Counted from the first letter of the stretch, positions 1-6,357 are shown. The stretch is 8,023 bases of DNA from Planctomycetaceae bacterium (GCA_019232645.1 JAFANO010000244.1:1-8023); one strand, 5' to 3'. Translations and numbers: made by a program. Notes: generated by a model from the letters alone, not told the origin.

Positions 1-1350
1 TGGGGCGACAACCTCGACGCCCCTTTCCTGCTCGCGCGCGACGGGCGGCTCGACGTCCTGACGCTCGAGTACCTCGCCGAGCTGACCCTGGCCATCCTGG
101 GCCACCTGCGGTCGAAGGACCCGGAGGCCGGGTACGTGACCGACTTCCCCGACCTGATCGAACGGCTCTCGCCCATCGTCCGCGAGCAGGAGGGCCTGAC
201 GATCGTGACCAACGCCGGGGGCCTGAATCCGCCCTCGTGCGCCCGGCGGTGCGCGGAGATCTTGGCCCGCGCGGGGCACGACGACACACTCCTGGCCGTG
301 GTGACCGGCGACGATGTCCTGAGCCGGATCCCGGGATGGCTCCGCGAAGGGGTCGACCTCAGTCACATGGAGACCGGCGCGCCGATCACGACCGTGGCCG
401 ACCGGCTGGTCGTCGCCAACGCCTACCTCGGCGCCTGGCCGATCGCCGATGCGCTCCGCTCCGGCGGTCGGGTCGTGATCACGGGTCGGGTGGCCGACGC
501 CTCGCTGACGCTCGGGCCGGCGTGCGCCCATCACGGCTGGGCCCGGGACGACTGGGATTGGCTGGCGGGGGGCTCGGTCGCCGGCCACCTCATCGAGTGT
601 GGCGCCCAGGTGACCGGCGGCCTCTGGCATCGCTGGGACGAGGTCTCCGACCTCGCCGCGATCGGCTACCCGATCGCCGAGGTCTTCGCCGACGGCTCGT
701 CCGTCATCACCAAGCCCGAGGGTTCGGGCGGGCTGGTCAACGTCGGGACCGTCGCCGAGCAGCTCGTCTACGAGATCGACGACCCCGCCCGCTACAAGAC
801 ACCCGACGTGGACGTCGACCTCACCACGGTCACGCTCCACGACCAGGGCCCCAACCGGGTGGCCGTGCGCGACGCGACGGGCCGGCCCTCGGGAGATCAG
901 CTCAAGGTGGCGGCGGTCTATCGCGACGGCTGGACGGCAAGCGGGCTGCTCGCGGTGGTCGGGCGGGGCGCGCGGGCCAAGGCGCGCGCCGCGGGCGGGG
1001 TCGTGCTGGAACGGGTCCGAGGCGCCGGGTTCGAGCTGGCCGACTGGCTCGTCGAATGCCTCGGCAGCGGTGACGTCGTGCCCGGCGTGCTCGACTCGCC
1101 CGGCCCGCCGTTGGAGGTCGTCCTCCGCGTGACGGTCCGCGACCCGGACCGCGCGGCGGTCGAGCGGTTCTGCCGCGAGCTGGCCCCACTGGTGACCTCG
1201 GGGCCGTCGGGGATCGCCGGCTATGCGACCGGCCGCCCGTCCCCCCGGCCCACGTTCGGCTATTGGCCCACACTCGTCCCCCGGGCCCTGGTCGGGGCCG
1301 CGGTCGACGTCCGACAGGCCCGAGACTGGTCGAGGAGCGTTGCCCCATGA
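1..1350 (+). CDS. atuA: AtuA-family (DUF1446) protein, N-terminal end cut by window edge
   Basis: The reading frame is open from base 1 (first codons WGDNLDAPFLLARDG), so the gene starts left of the window. The GTG at 136 is internal, because family-typical sequence (LEYLAELTLAIL) lies upstream of it. 449 residues are visible, and probably only about 15 are missing. Family hallmarks, in visible-residue numbering, are TNAGGLNP near 70, a VVTGDD segment near 101, ANAYLGAWPIADAL near 140, ITGRVADASLT near 160 and ECGAQVTGG near 199. In Pseudomonas, atuA is needed for growth on citronellol and geraniol, but its chemistry is unsettled. Relatives also sit in leucine/isovalerate-type acyl-CoA operons. 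The protein lacks the C-terminal domain that is fused in the ~590-residue AtuA; the next gene supplies it. The stop overlaps that gene by ATGA. The family call is secure; the substrate is unknown. Confidence 0.9.
   Translation, partial: WGDNLDAPFLLARDGRLDVLTLEYLAELTLAILGHLRSKDPEAGYVTDFPDLIERLSPIVREQEGLTIVTNAGGLNPPSCARRCAEILARAGHDDTLLAVVTGDDVLSRIPGWLREGVDLSHMETGAPITTVADRLVVANAYLGAWPIADALRSGGRVVITGRVADASLTLGPACAHHGWARDDWDWLAGGSVAGHLIECGAQVTGGLWHRWDEVSDLAAIGYPIAEVFADGSSVITKPEGSGGLVNVGTVAEQLVYEIDDPARYKTPDVDVDLTTVTLHDQGPNRVAVRDATGRPSGDQLKVAAVYRDGWTASGLLAVVGRGARAKARAAGGVVLERVRGAGFELADWLVECLGSGDVVPGVLDSPGPPLEVVLRVTVRDPDRAAVERFCRELAPLVTSGPSGIAGYATGRPSPRPTFGYWPTLVPRALVGAAVDVRQARDWSRSVAP
1332..1337 (+). 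promoter_or_regulatory. Ribosome binding site for the small AtuA-like domain gene
   Basis: GAGGAG lies 9 bases before the ATG at 1347, inside the end of the preceding gene. This spacing supports 1347 as the start (a second in-frame ATG follows at 1350). The same frame is open back to about 1263, but the residues encoded there are arginine/proline-rich and unlike the family, so the longer start is rejected. Confidence 0.6.
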
Positions 1351-1706
1351 TGCTCGAACCGTCTCACGGCCCCCTCGTCCGGCTGGGCGACCTGGCACAC
1401 GCCCGGAGCGGCGACAAGGGCAACCGCGCCAACATCGGCGTCGTCGCTTTCGACGCCGAGCGATACGCCTGGCTCGAGGAGCGCCTGACCGAAGCCGCGG
1501 TGGCGGAATATTTCCGACCCCTCGGCATCGGCGCCGTCCGGCGCTACGAGCTGCCCCGGATCCGCGCCTTCAACTTCGTCATCGAGGATGCCCTCGGGGG
1601 GGGCGCGAGCCGATCGCTCCGGCTCGACTCGCAAGGCAAGGCGCTGGCCGTGGCGCTGCTGGAATTGAAGCTTCCGAGACCCGAACACTGGGAGGGGGCC
1701 CAATGA
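1347..1706 (+). CDS. AtuA-like C-terminal (ferredoxin-fold) domain protein, stand-alone
   Basis: This 119-residue protein matches the domain that forms the C-terminal part of full-length AtuA proteins. The conserved block LGDLAHARSGDKGNRANIG spans residues 13-31, and the second conserved block, FVIEDALGGGASRSLRLD, is at 77-94. The name refers to the fold: the protein contains no cysteine, so it cannot hold an iron-sulfur cluster. It overlaps the AtuA-family gene by 4 bases and the following hydratase gene by 4 bases. All three should therefore be translated in a coupled way and at similar levels. The likely role is as a subunit that pairs with the AtuA-family protein in the same acyl-CoA degradation step, which is inferred from the fused homologues. 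There is no signal peptide or membrane segment, so it should be cytoplasmic. Confidence 0.85.
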   Translation: MMLEPSHGPLVRLGDLAHARSGDKGNRANIGVVAFDAERYAWLEERLTEAAVAEYFRPLGIGAVRRYELPRIRAFNFVIEDALGGGASRSLRLDSQGKALAVALLELKLPRPEHWEGAQ

Positions 1707-2509
1707 GCGAGCCTTACGTCCTGCGGGCCGACCACGGGCCGGTCATCGTATTGACCTTGAACCGTCCCGAACGCCGGAACGCGCTGTCGCGCGCCGTGCT
1801 CGCCCCTCTGAGCGATGCCCTGGACGCGGTCGACCACGATCCCAGCTGCCGCGCTGTCGTCCTGAGCGGAGCGGGCCCGGTCTTCTCCGCCGGATTGGAT
1901 CTGAAGGAGGTCGTCGGGGCGTTCGCCAGCCCCGATGCCGAGAGGCTCCGCCTCACCGAGATCCAGGCACTGGCCGACCTGATCGACCAGATCCACCACC
2001 TGTCCAAGCCGGTGATCGCCGCATTGAACGGCGACGCCCTGGCCGGGGGGGCGGGGCTCGCCACGGCCTGCGATTTCGTGATCGCGGTGGAGCACGCCCG
2101 GATTGGGTATCCCGAGGTCCGCCGGGGGCTGGTGACCGTCGTCGTGCTGCCCGACCTGGTCCGGCAGGTGGGCGGGCGTCGCGCGCGGGCCCTGCTGCTC
2201 ACCGGAGAGCCGATCACTGCGGCCGAGGCCGAACGCTGGGGGCTGGTCAACCGGGTGGTCGAGGCCGGGAAATGCCTGGACGAGGCGATCGGGCTGGGAC
2301 GGAAGTTGATCGCATCGGCCCCGAAGGCGATCCAGACGACCAAGCGCCAGCTCGACGAGGCCACGGGCTGGCCGGCCAGCCTCCGCGGCGCCGCCGCCAT
2401 TTTGGCGGCAATCAGCAACTCGGAGGAGGCCGCCGAGGGCATGCGCGCCTTCCTCGAGAAACGGCCACCGCGCTGGGCCTCCGAGGCCTCGGCCGGAGAT
2501 CCTCCCTGA
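1703..2509 (+). CDS. Enoyl-CoA hydratase/isomerase family protein (possible methylglutaconyl-CoA hydratase)
   Basis: This is a 268-residue crotonase-fold protein of normal family length. The first oxyanion-hole segment is FSAGLDL (61-67) and the second is ALAGGAG (112-118). Aligned to rat enoyl-CoA hydratase, the catalytic Glu164 is kept as E138 (in YPEVRRGL), while the Glu144 position is G118. Glycine at the first position with glutamate at the second, plus the C-terminal block EGMRAFLEKRPPRW (about 247-260), is the pattern I recall for LiuC/3-methylglutaconyl-CoA hydratases and related AtuE enzymes. It would hydrate a branched unsaturated acyl-CoA in leucine or terpenoid breakdown. The start ATG overlaps the previous stop (ATGA), with a GGAGGGGG stretch at 1691-1698 just upstream. 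The family is certain; the substrate is inferred from motif and operon, and an isomerase or a general enoyl-CoA hydratase remains possible. Confidence 0.88.
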   Translation: MSEPYVLRADHGPVIVLTLNRPERRNALSRAVLAPLSDALDAVDHDPSCRAVVLSGAGPVFSAGLDLKEVVGAFASPDAERLRLTEIQALADLIDQIHHLSKPVIAALNGDALAGGAGLATACDFVIAVEHARIGYPEVRRGLVTVVVLPDLVRQVGGRRARALLLTGEPITAAEAERWGLVNRVVEAGKCLDEAIGLGRKLIASAPKAIQTTKRQLDEATGWPASLRGAAAILAAISNSEEAAEGMRAFLEKRPPRWASEASAGDPP

Positions 2510-2525
2510 AGCGGCTCGTGCTTCA
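2507..2525 (+). terminator. Small hairpin at the end of the catabolic operon (weak terminator candidate)
   Basis: TGAAGC (2507-2512, beginning in the stop codon) pairs with GCTTCA (2520-2525) around a 7-base loop. The stem is only 6 bp and no T-run follows directly. It lies where an operon end is expected, because a new promoter appears about 50 bases downstream. Confidence 0.3.
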
Positions 2526-2574
2526 TCAACCGTCGATCGACGCGTTCATCAGGGGAGAGTCTTCGACATTTATC

Positions 2575-2603
2575 TTGACGGATCGGTTGTCTCGCCGTAC
2601 AGT
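2575..2603 (+). promoter_or_regulatory. Sigma-70-type promoter for the VOC gene
   Basis: TTGACG (2575-2580, 5/6 match to the -35 consensus) is followed after exactly 17 bases by TACAGT (2598-2603, 4/6 match to the -10 consensus). It sits 54 bases before the start codon of the VOC gene, in a 147-base gap after the previous gene, so a separate transcript for the VOC gene is likely. The assignment assumes that the housekeeping sigma factor here recognises the usual consensus. Confidence 0.55.
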
Positions 2604-2643
2604 CCCGCTTGGTTCCGGCATTCCTATACAAGTTATCAGGTTC

Positions 2644-2650
2644 AGGAGGG
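2644..2650 (+). promoter_or_regulatory. Strong ribosome binding site fixing the VOC gene start
   Basis: AGGAGGG lies 6 bases before the ATG at 2657. It decides this start against an in-frame upstream GTG at 2609, whose extra residues do not resemble the family and which would begin only 5 bases past the predicted -10 box. Confidence 0.75.
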
Positions 2651-2656
2651 ACGGTG

Positions 2657-3055
2657 ATGGATCACACGGTTTGTCATTTTGAGATCCCTGCCGAGGAGCC
2701 GAAGCGGGCCGCGGAGTTCTATCGAGTGCTGTTCGACTGGGACATCCGCGGGTGGGACAGCGCGGACAACAAGGCGGAGATCCAGATGATCTCGACGGTG
2801 CCGACCGACAAGGCCGGCCGGCCGATCCGGCCGGGCGTCAACGGGATGATCATGAAGCGGCAACATCCGCAGCAGCCGTTCGCCAACTACATCAGCGTCG
2901 AGAGCGTGGATGAGCACGGGGCCAGGGCCGAGGCCCTGGGAGGGCAGGTCGTCATGCCCAAGACCCCGGTGCCGGGGATGGGCTGGTTCCTCTATTTCAA
3001 GGACACCGAGGGGAATATCCTCGGCCTCTGGCAGAACGACCCGGCCGCGGCCTGA
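2657..3055 (+). CDS. VOC (glyoxalase/bleomycin-resistance fold) family protein
   Basis: This 132-residue protein is about the size of a single VOC unit made of two beta-alpha-beta-beta-beta modules. The first module opens with VCHFEIPAEEPKRAAEFYRVLF (5-26), the usual start of this family. The second has NYISVESVDEH and ends in the family-typical GNILGLWQND. H7 occupies the place of the first metal ligand of glyoxalases. However, the C-terminal strand reads GNILGLWQ, where metal-dependent glyoxalases have an IEL-type glutamate, so a classical glyoxalase I metal site looks incomplete. The substrate cannot be told. The protein is soluble, with no signal peptide. It has its own promoter and ribosome binding site, so it is probably not part of the upstream operon. 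The family call is firm; the function is open. Confidence 0.85.
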   Translation: MDHTVCHFEIPAEEPKRAAEFYRVLFDWDIRGWDSADNKAEIQMISTVPTDKAGRPIRPGVNGMIMKRQHPQQPFANYISVESVDEHGARAEALGGQVVMPKTPVPGMGWFLYFKDTEGNILGLWQNDPAAA

Positions 3056-3121
3056 GCCGTGCCGGACGGGTGCTGTGGGGTTCTGCCCCGCGACGATCTG
3101 GGGTAACTCGTAGTCCCGCGG

Positions 3122-3209
3122 AGCGGATCGTCGGGGTGGCTGGGGCGGAGTCTTCGACGCACGGTCGTCGCGAAGACCGGGGCATTCTGCCCCAGCCACC
3201 CGGACCGCT
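3122..3209. repeat. Long imperfect palindrome between the VOC and ligase genes
   Basis: A nested inverted repeat has outer arms AGCGG (3122-3126) and CCGCT (3205-3209). Its middle arms are a perfect 13-bp pair, GGGTGGCTGGGGC (3134-3146) with GCCCCAGCCACCC (3189-3201). Its inner arms are a perfect 7-bp pair, GTCTTCG (3150-3156) with CGAAGAC (3171-3177). A competing tight hairpin, GGGGCA-TTC-TGCCCC, lies at 3179-3193. The extent and nesting exceed a simple terminator and suggest a dispersed palindromic repeat or a structured RNA. It could also stop transcription from the VOC gene. Coding on either strand is not supported. Confidence 0.6.
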
Positions 3210-3251
3210 TGACCCGTCGATCGAAGATTGACGACTGCACCCGCTATGTTA

Positions 3252-3279
3252 ATTTGAAATGTGAAATTTTAAATTTGAG
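3252..3279 (-). repeat. AT-rich heptamer repeat tract, left of the ligase gene
   Basis: Read on the minus strand from 3279 to 3252, the tract is four tandem 7-base units: CTCAAAT, TTAAAAT, TTCACAT, TTCAAAT. A further CTCAAAT on the + strand (3293-3299) makes an 8-bp hairpin with the first unit (ATTTGAGA 3273-3280 with TCTCAAAT 3292-3299, 11-base loop). The block from about 3246 to 3310 is strikingly AT-rich against the GC-rich surroundings. It might also serve as promoter DNA for the ligase: TTGACG (3228-3233) precedes it, but no good -10 box follows at normal spacing. Confidence 0.55.
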
Positions 3280-3354
3280 ATCCAAAAAAGCTCTCAAATC
3301 ATTTGGAATGCCTATCAGCCAGGCCCGCAGCAGGATCCGGGAAGTCATCGAGCC

Positions 3355-5037
3355 ATGATAACGTGGGACGAGGGTCCGACACCCTGGGTCGCCGACCAAA
3401 CCGTCGGGAGCACACTCCGCCGGACGGCCGCGCGGTTCCCGGACCGCGACGCCGTGGTCTTCCCGGCGCTTGGGCTCCGCTGGTCGTGGCGCGAGTTGGA
3501 TCATCGGGTCGACGTCGTCGCGTCGGCGCTGATGGCGCGAGGGGTCGAGCGGGGCGAGCACGTCGGCATCTGGTCGATGAACGTCCCGGAATGGGTCGTC
3601 GCGCAGTTCGCGGTCGCGCGCCTGGGCGCCGTGCTGGTCAACATCAATCCGGCGTACCGGCTCCACGAGCTGGAAGAGACCTTGGCGATGGCCGACGTGG
3701 CCACACTGATTGTCGGCTGCCCGTACCGAGGTTCGAACTTCGTGGAGATGGTCGAGACGGTCTGCCCCGAGGTGCACTCCGCGACCTCGCCCTCCTGGAC
3801 CGCCGCGCGGCCGCCCCGGCTCCGCCGCCTGATCGCCCTGGGCGACCCGCCCGGACCCGCCTGGCTCCGATGGGCCGACCTGGAGGCCGGGCCGGTCCTC
3901 GACGACTTGGCCGGGCGCGAACGCTTGATCGGGCCCCGCGAGGTCTACAACATCCAGTTCACCTCGGGGACGACCGGGCTCCCCAAGGGAGCGATGCTCA
4001 CTCACCATAACGTCCTGATGAACGCCCACGCGGTCGGCCGGCGCGTCGGTTACGGTCCCGACGATCGGGTCTGCGTCCCGGTCCCGTTCTATCACTGCTT
4101 CGGGTGCGTGCTCGGGACGCTCGTCTGCGCCGTCTACGGCTCGGCGCTGGTCGTCCCGGCGCCGAGCTTCGACCCGAGGGCGACGCTGGCCGCCGTCGAG
4201 GCCGAGCGGTGCACCGCGCTGTACGGGGTGCCGACGATGTTCGTGGCCGAGCTCGACCACCCCGACCGGCCCCGTTTCGACCTGTCGAGCCTCCGGACCG
4301 GGATCATGGCGGGGAGCCCCTGCCCGCTCCCGCTGATGGAGGCGGTCGTGCACACGCTGGGGGCTGCGCAAATGACGATCGGCTACGGCCAGACCGAGGC
4401 CTCGCCGATCATCACCATGACCTCCGCCGACGACCCCATCGAGGTCCGGGTCGGGACCGTCGGGCGGCCACTCCCCGGCGTCGAGGTCCGGCTCGTCGAC
4501 CTGGCCACTCGCCGAGAGGTGGCGCCCGGCGAGCCCGGCGAGCTCCTCGCCCGGGGCCACGGCGTGATGGCCGGGTACTACAAGGCCCCCGGGGCGACCG
4601 CCCGTGTCATCGACGCCGAGGGCTGGCTCGCCACCGGCGACCTCGCCCGCCGCCTCGACGACGGCAATTATCAGATCGTCGGCCGGTGCAAGGAATTGAT
4701 CATCCGGGGCGGCGAGAACATCTATCCCCCCGAGGTCGAGGAGTTCCTCCACCACCACCCGGCCCTCGCCGAGGTCGCCGTCGTCGGGCTGCCCGACGCT
4801 AGGTATGGCGAGGTGGTCTCCGCCTGGATCGTCCTCCGCGCCAGGGAGCGCCTGACCGAGTCCGAGCTCCGTGACTATTGTCGCGACCGGATCGCCCACT
4901 TCAAGGTCCCGAAGTACATCCATTTCGTCGACCACCTGCCCAAGACCGTCACCGGCAAGATCCTCAAGCACGTCCTCCGCGAGCGGGGGATCGCCGATCA
5001 CGGGCTTGAGGGCCCGTCCGTGATCACCACGGCCTGA
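3355..5037 (+). CDS. Acyl-CoA synthetase (AMP-forming fatty-acid/branched-acid CoA ligase)
   Basis: This 560-residue class I adenylate-forming enzyme is full length. It activates a carboxylic acid to acyl-AMP and then acyl-CoA. All core motifs are present. The phosphate loop FTSGTTGLPKG is at 202-212, and GYGQTEASP at 343-351 includes the Mg-binding E348. TGDL is at 427-430, and the hinge region GRCKELIIRGGENIYPPEVEEF runs from 443. The C-terminal PKTVTGK ends in the catalytic lysine K535. It resembles FadD/YngI-type medium-chain or branched-acid ligases more than acetyl-CoA synthetase. The nearby Liu/Atu-like operon suggests a branched or terpenoid acid substrate (compare AtuH), but this is inference. 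It is monocistronic, with about 300 bp of non-coding DNA before it and over 700 bp after it. The ATG at 3355 has only a weak GGGAAG (3339-3344) ribosome site, 10 bases away. Confidence 0.9.
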   Translation: MITWDEGPTPWVADQTVGSTLRRTAARFPDRDAVVFPALGLRWSWRELDHRVDVVASALMARGVERGEHVGIWSMNVPEWVVAQFAVARLGAVLVNINPAYRLHELEETLAMADVATLIVGCPYRGSNFVEMVETVCPEVHSATSPSWTAARPPRLRRLIALGDPPGPAWLRWADLEAGPVLDDLAGRERLIGPREVYNIQFTSGTTGLPKGAMLTHHNVLMNAHAVGRRVGYGPDDRVCVPVPFYHCFGCVLGTLVCAVYGSALVVPAPSFDPRATLAAVEAERCTALYGVPTMFVAELDHPDRPRFDLSSLRTGIMAGSPCPLPLMEAVVHTLGAAQMTIGYGQTEASPIITMTSADDPIEVRVGTVGRPLPGVEVRLVDLATRREVAPGEPGELLARGHGVMAGYYKAPGATARVIDAEGWLATGDLARRLDDGNYQIVGRCKELIIRGGENIYPPEVEEFLHHHPALAEVAVVGLPDARYGEVVSAWIVLRARERLTESELRDYCRDRIAHFKVPKYIHFVDHLPKTVTGKILKHVLRERGIADHGLEGPSVITTA

Positions 5038-5048
5038 GTCGGCCATCC

Positions 5049-5075
5049 TTGGTGGGGGGTGGGCCTCACCGCCAA
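5049..5075 (+). terminator. Probable terminator hairpin after the ligase gene
   Basis: TTGGT (5049-5053) pairs with GCCAA (5071-5075), with one G-T pair. GGTG (5058-5061) pairs with CACC (5067-5070) around a 5-base loop, with a 4-base bulge between the two stems. It starts 11 bases after the stop codon and is followed by AT-rich sequence, although there is no clean T-run. Confidence 0.4.
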
Positions 5076-5095
5076 CCACATATAGCACTCTCTTA

Positions 5096-5124
5096 CTCAA
5101 ATCTCAAAATCTCGATTCTCAAAT
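5096..5124 (+). repeat. AT-rich heptamer repeat tract, right of the ligase gene
   Basis: Four tandem units are read on the + strand: CTCAAAT, CTCAAAAT, CTCGATT, CTCAAAT. The unit is the same as in the tract left of the ligase gene but in the opposite orientation. The tract abuts the inverted-repeat element that begins at about 5128. Confidence 0.6.
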
Positions 5125-5127
5125 CAG

Positions 5128-5264
5128 GGTGGTGTCCCAGGAGAATTGAATGGTCGCCGTAAGCCCTTGGGGACGAGCGGGTCCACTCAATCGGCACCAA
5201 AATCCATAGCTCTCTGGCTCGCAGTAATTTAAGGCCTGTTTTGCAATTCTCCTGGGACACGACC
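5128..5264. mobile_element. MITE-like element with terminal inverted repeats
   Basis: GTGTCCCAGGAGAATTG (5132-5148) is exactly complementary to CAATTCTCCTGGGACAC (5244-5260). After one mismatch, a further GGT/ACC pair extends the arms to 5128 and 5264. The 95-base interior is less GC-rich than the nearby genes and too short to encode a transposase, so the unit would depend on an enzyme made elsewhere. No target-site duplication is visible on either side. Alternatives are a structured RNA with a long closing stem, or the remnant ends of a deleted insertion sequence. The inverted repeat is certain; its mobile nature is inferred. Confidence 0.5.
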
Positions 5265-5357
5265 AAACCGCGCCTGATCATGGTTAAGCAAACCTGGCCC
5301 GCCTGAGCCCCGGATGATGGTTTCGGGTGGTGCCGAGGTCTCTCTCGCCTCGGATCC

Positions 5358-5403
5358 TCCCCGACCTCCCCGGCGAAGAAGGGTCGGGAAGGCAGGTCGG
5401 GGA
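5358..5403. repeat. 10-bp inverted repeat upstream of the sigma-factor gene
   Basis: TCCCCGACCT (5358-5367) is perfectly complementary to AGGTCGGGGA (5394-5403), with a 26-base loop. The loop contains a second GGTCGGG (5382-5388) that could pair instead with the left arm. It may be a terminator, an operator or chance in GC-rich DNA. Confidence 0.35.
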
Positions 5404-5766
5404 AAGGCTCTGCGCATCGATCCACCCGTACGCCGAGCCGAGCCAAGGTTGATGATCGAGAGAGCGGGACCAGTCCCGGGGGTCGCCGGGGGCCCGTGGG
5501 GGATGACTCGCACCGGGAGTGTCCGGGCCGCCCCGACTTCCGGCGCACTCACCCCCGTGACTCGGCCCGTGGGGAGAAAATCCGGATGCCCGCGCGGTTT
5601 TTCTCGTGCCTCGCCGGCGGATGATGGTAATAATAGGCGTGCAGGGGTGAGGCGCTCCGGTTCGAAATCCCCGGACGCGTGCATCGCACGATCCCGACGA
5701 TGGTGTTGAGACCCAAAGAGCACGTCAGAACTCCCCAGGCATTGCCCGACAAACAGGAGCACGGCG

Positions 5767-6357
5767 ATGGACGACGAAGACCTCGCCGATCTAATTGAGA
5801 AGGCAAGGGCGGGCGATGAGTTCGCGCTTCGCGACCTCCTCAGCCGATGTGAGGAGGACGTCCGGATGGTGGTGCGCGCCCGCTTGCCCCGATTGCTGCG
5901 CTCCCAGTTCGACTCGATGGATTTCGTCCAGGCCGTCTGGCAGAGCGTCTTCACGGGCCCGGATCGGGACCTCCGGCGATTCGAGAACGTCCGGCACCTC
6001 CGGGGTTTCCTGGCAGGGGTCGCCCAGAACAAGGTCTTCGAGGAACATCGCCGCCGCACCCGGACCCAGAAATACGACCTCGCGCGCGAGGAGCCGCTGT
6101 TTGTCCGTCGCGGCAATCGCGACGTGCTGCGCGAGGTGCCGACGCCCGAGCCCTCGCCGAGCCAGAACGCCCAGGCCGGGGACCGGCTCGACCAGATGAT
6201 CGCCGGCCGAAGTCCCCTCGAGGCCGAGGTGGTCCACCTCCGCCGGCAGGGCCTGACCTTCGAGGAGATCGCCGCGCGGACCGGGCTGCATGAGCGCTCC
6301 GTCCGTCGCATCATCGACAAGATCCGCCGGCGCATGGAGGCCCGCAGGTGGCAATGA
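5767..6357 (+). CDS. ECF-type RNA polymerase sigma factor, kinase-linked
   Basis: This 196-residue protein has the two-domain layout of extracytoplasmic-function sigma factors. Region 2 spans about residues 5-100 and includes DFVQAVWQSVF (52-62) and the basic stretch around FLAGVAQNKVFEEHRRR. A proline-rich linker (about 122-140) follows. Region 4 is at 150-191, with the helix-turn-helix LTFEEIAARTGLHERSVRRII. It would direct RNA polymerase to a specific promoter set. AGGAG (5755-5759), 7 bases before the ATG, supports the start. The stop overlaps the start of a transmembrane Ser/Thr kinase by ATGA and no anti-sigma factor gene is adjacent. This matches the ECF-plus-kinase pairs known from planctomycetes, in which control is thought to come from the kinase. 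The target promoters cannot be told. Confidence 0.92.
   Translation: MDDEDLADLIEKARAGDEFALRDLLSRCEEDVRMVVRARLPRLLRSQFDSMDFVQAVWQSVFTGPDRDLRRFENVRHLRGFLAGVAQNKVFEEHRRRTRTQKYDLAREEPLFVRRGNRDVLREVPTPEPSPSQNAQAGDRLDQMIAGRSPLEAEVVHLRRQGLTFEEIAARTGLHERSVRRIIDKIRRRMEARRWQ

Larger units (their letters stand above)
5038..5766. other. Long non-coding gap between the ligase and sigma-factor genes
   Basis: These 729 bases contain no credible gene. From left to right they hold the terminator-like hairpin, a heptamer repeat tract, a ~137-bp element with terminal inverted repeats, and about 500 bp of GC-rich sequence with small palindromes. In the right part, GGCCCGTGGGG occurs twice as a direct repeat (5491-5501 and 5564-5574). 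A hairpin (TCCGG 5656-5660 with CCGGA 5671-5675) is followed by CGTGC-ATC-GCACG (5678-5690). AATAAT at 5629-5634 is a possible -10 box without a convincing -35. Open frames here on both strands encode arginine/proline-rich products unlike real proteins. The sigma-factor promoter should lie in this gap but I cannot place it. Confidence 0.6.

Noticed and set aside
136..1350. GTG at 136 as the start of the AtuA-family gene
   Set aside because: The frame is open to base 1 and the upstream residues match the family N-terminal region, so the true start is outside the window.
3244..5100. Minus-strand open frame of 618 codons opposite the ligase gene
   Set aside because: It mirrors the ligase frame in GC-rich DNA. 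The product is rich in D, G, R and P with no recognisable domain, while the + strand carries every adenylate-forming motif.
5096..5124. CRISPR-like repeats
   Set aside because: The units are 7-8 bases, directly tandem and without spacers, and no cas genes are nearby.
5093..5548. Minus-strand open frame of 151 codons running through the inverted-repeat element
   Set aside because: The part inside the element looks somewhat more protein-like, but two frames are open there and nothing resembles a transposase or any family I know.
5650..5680. tRNA-like GGTTCGAAATCC sequence
   Set aside because: The bases around the TTCGAAA loop do not form a T-stem, and no acceptor or anticodon stem can be folded around it.
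5314..5709. + strand open frame of 131 codons in the gap before the sigma gene
   Set aside because: It has no ribosome binding site, its composition is arginine/proline-rich, it resembles no family and it crosses several hairpins.
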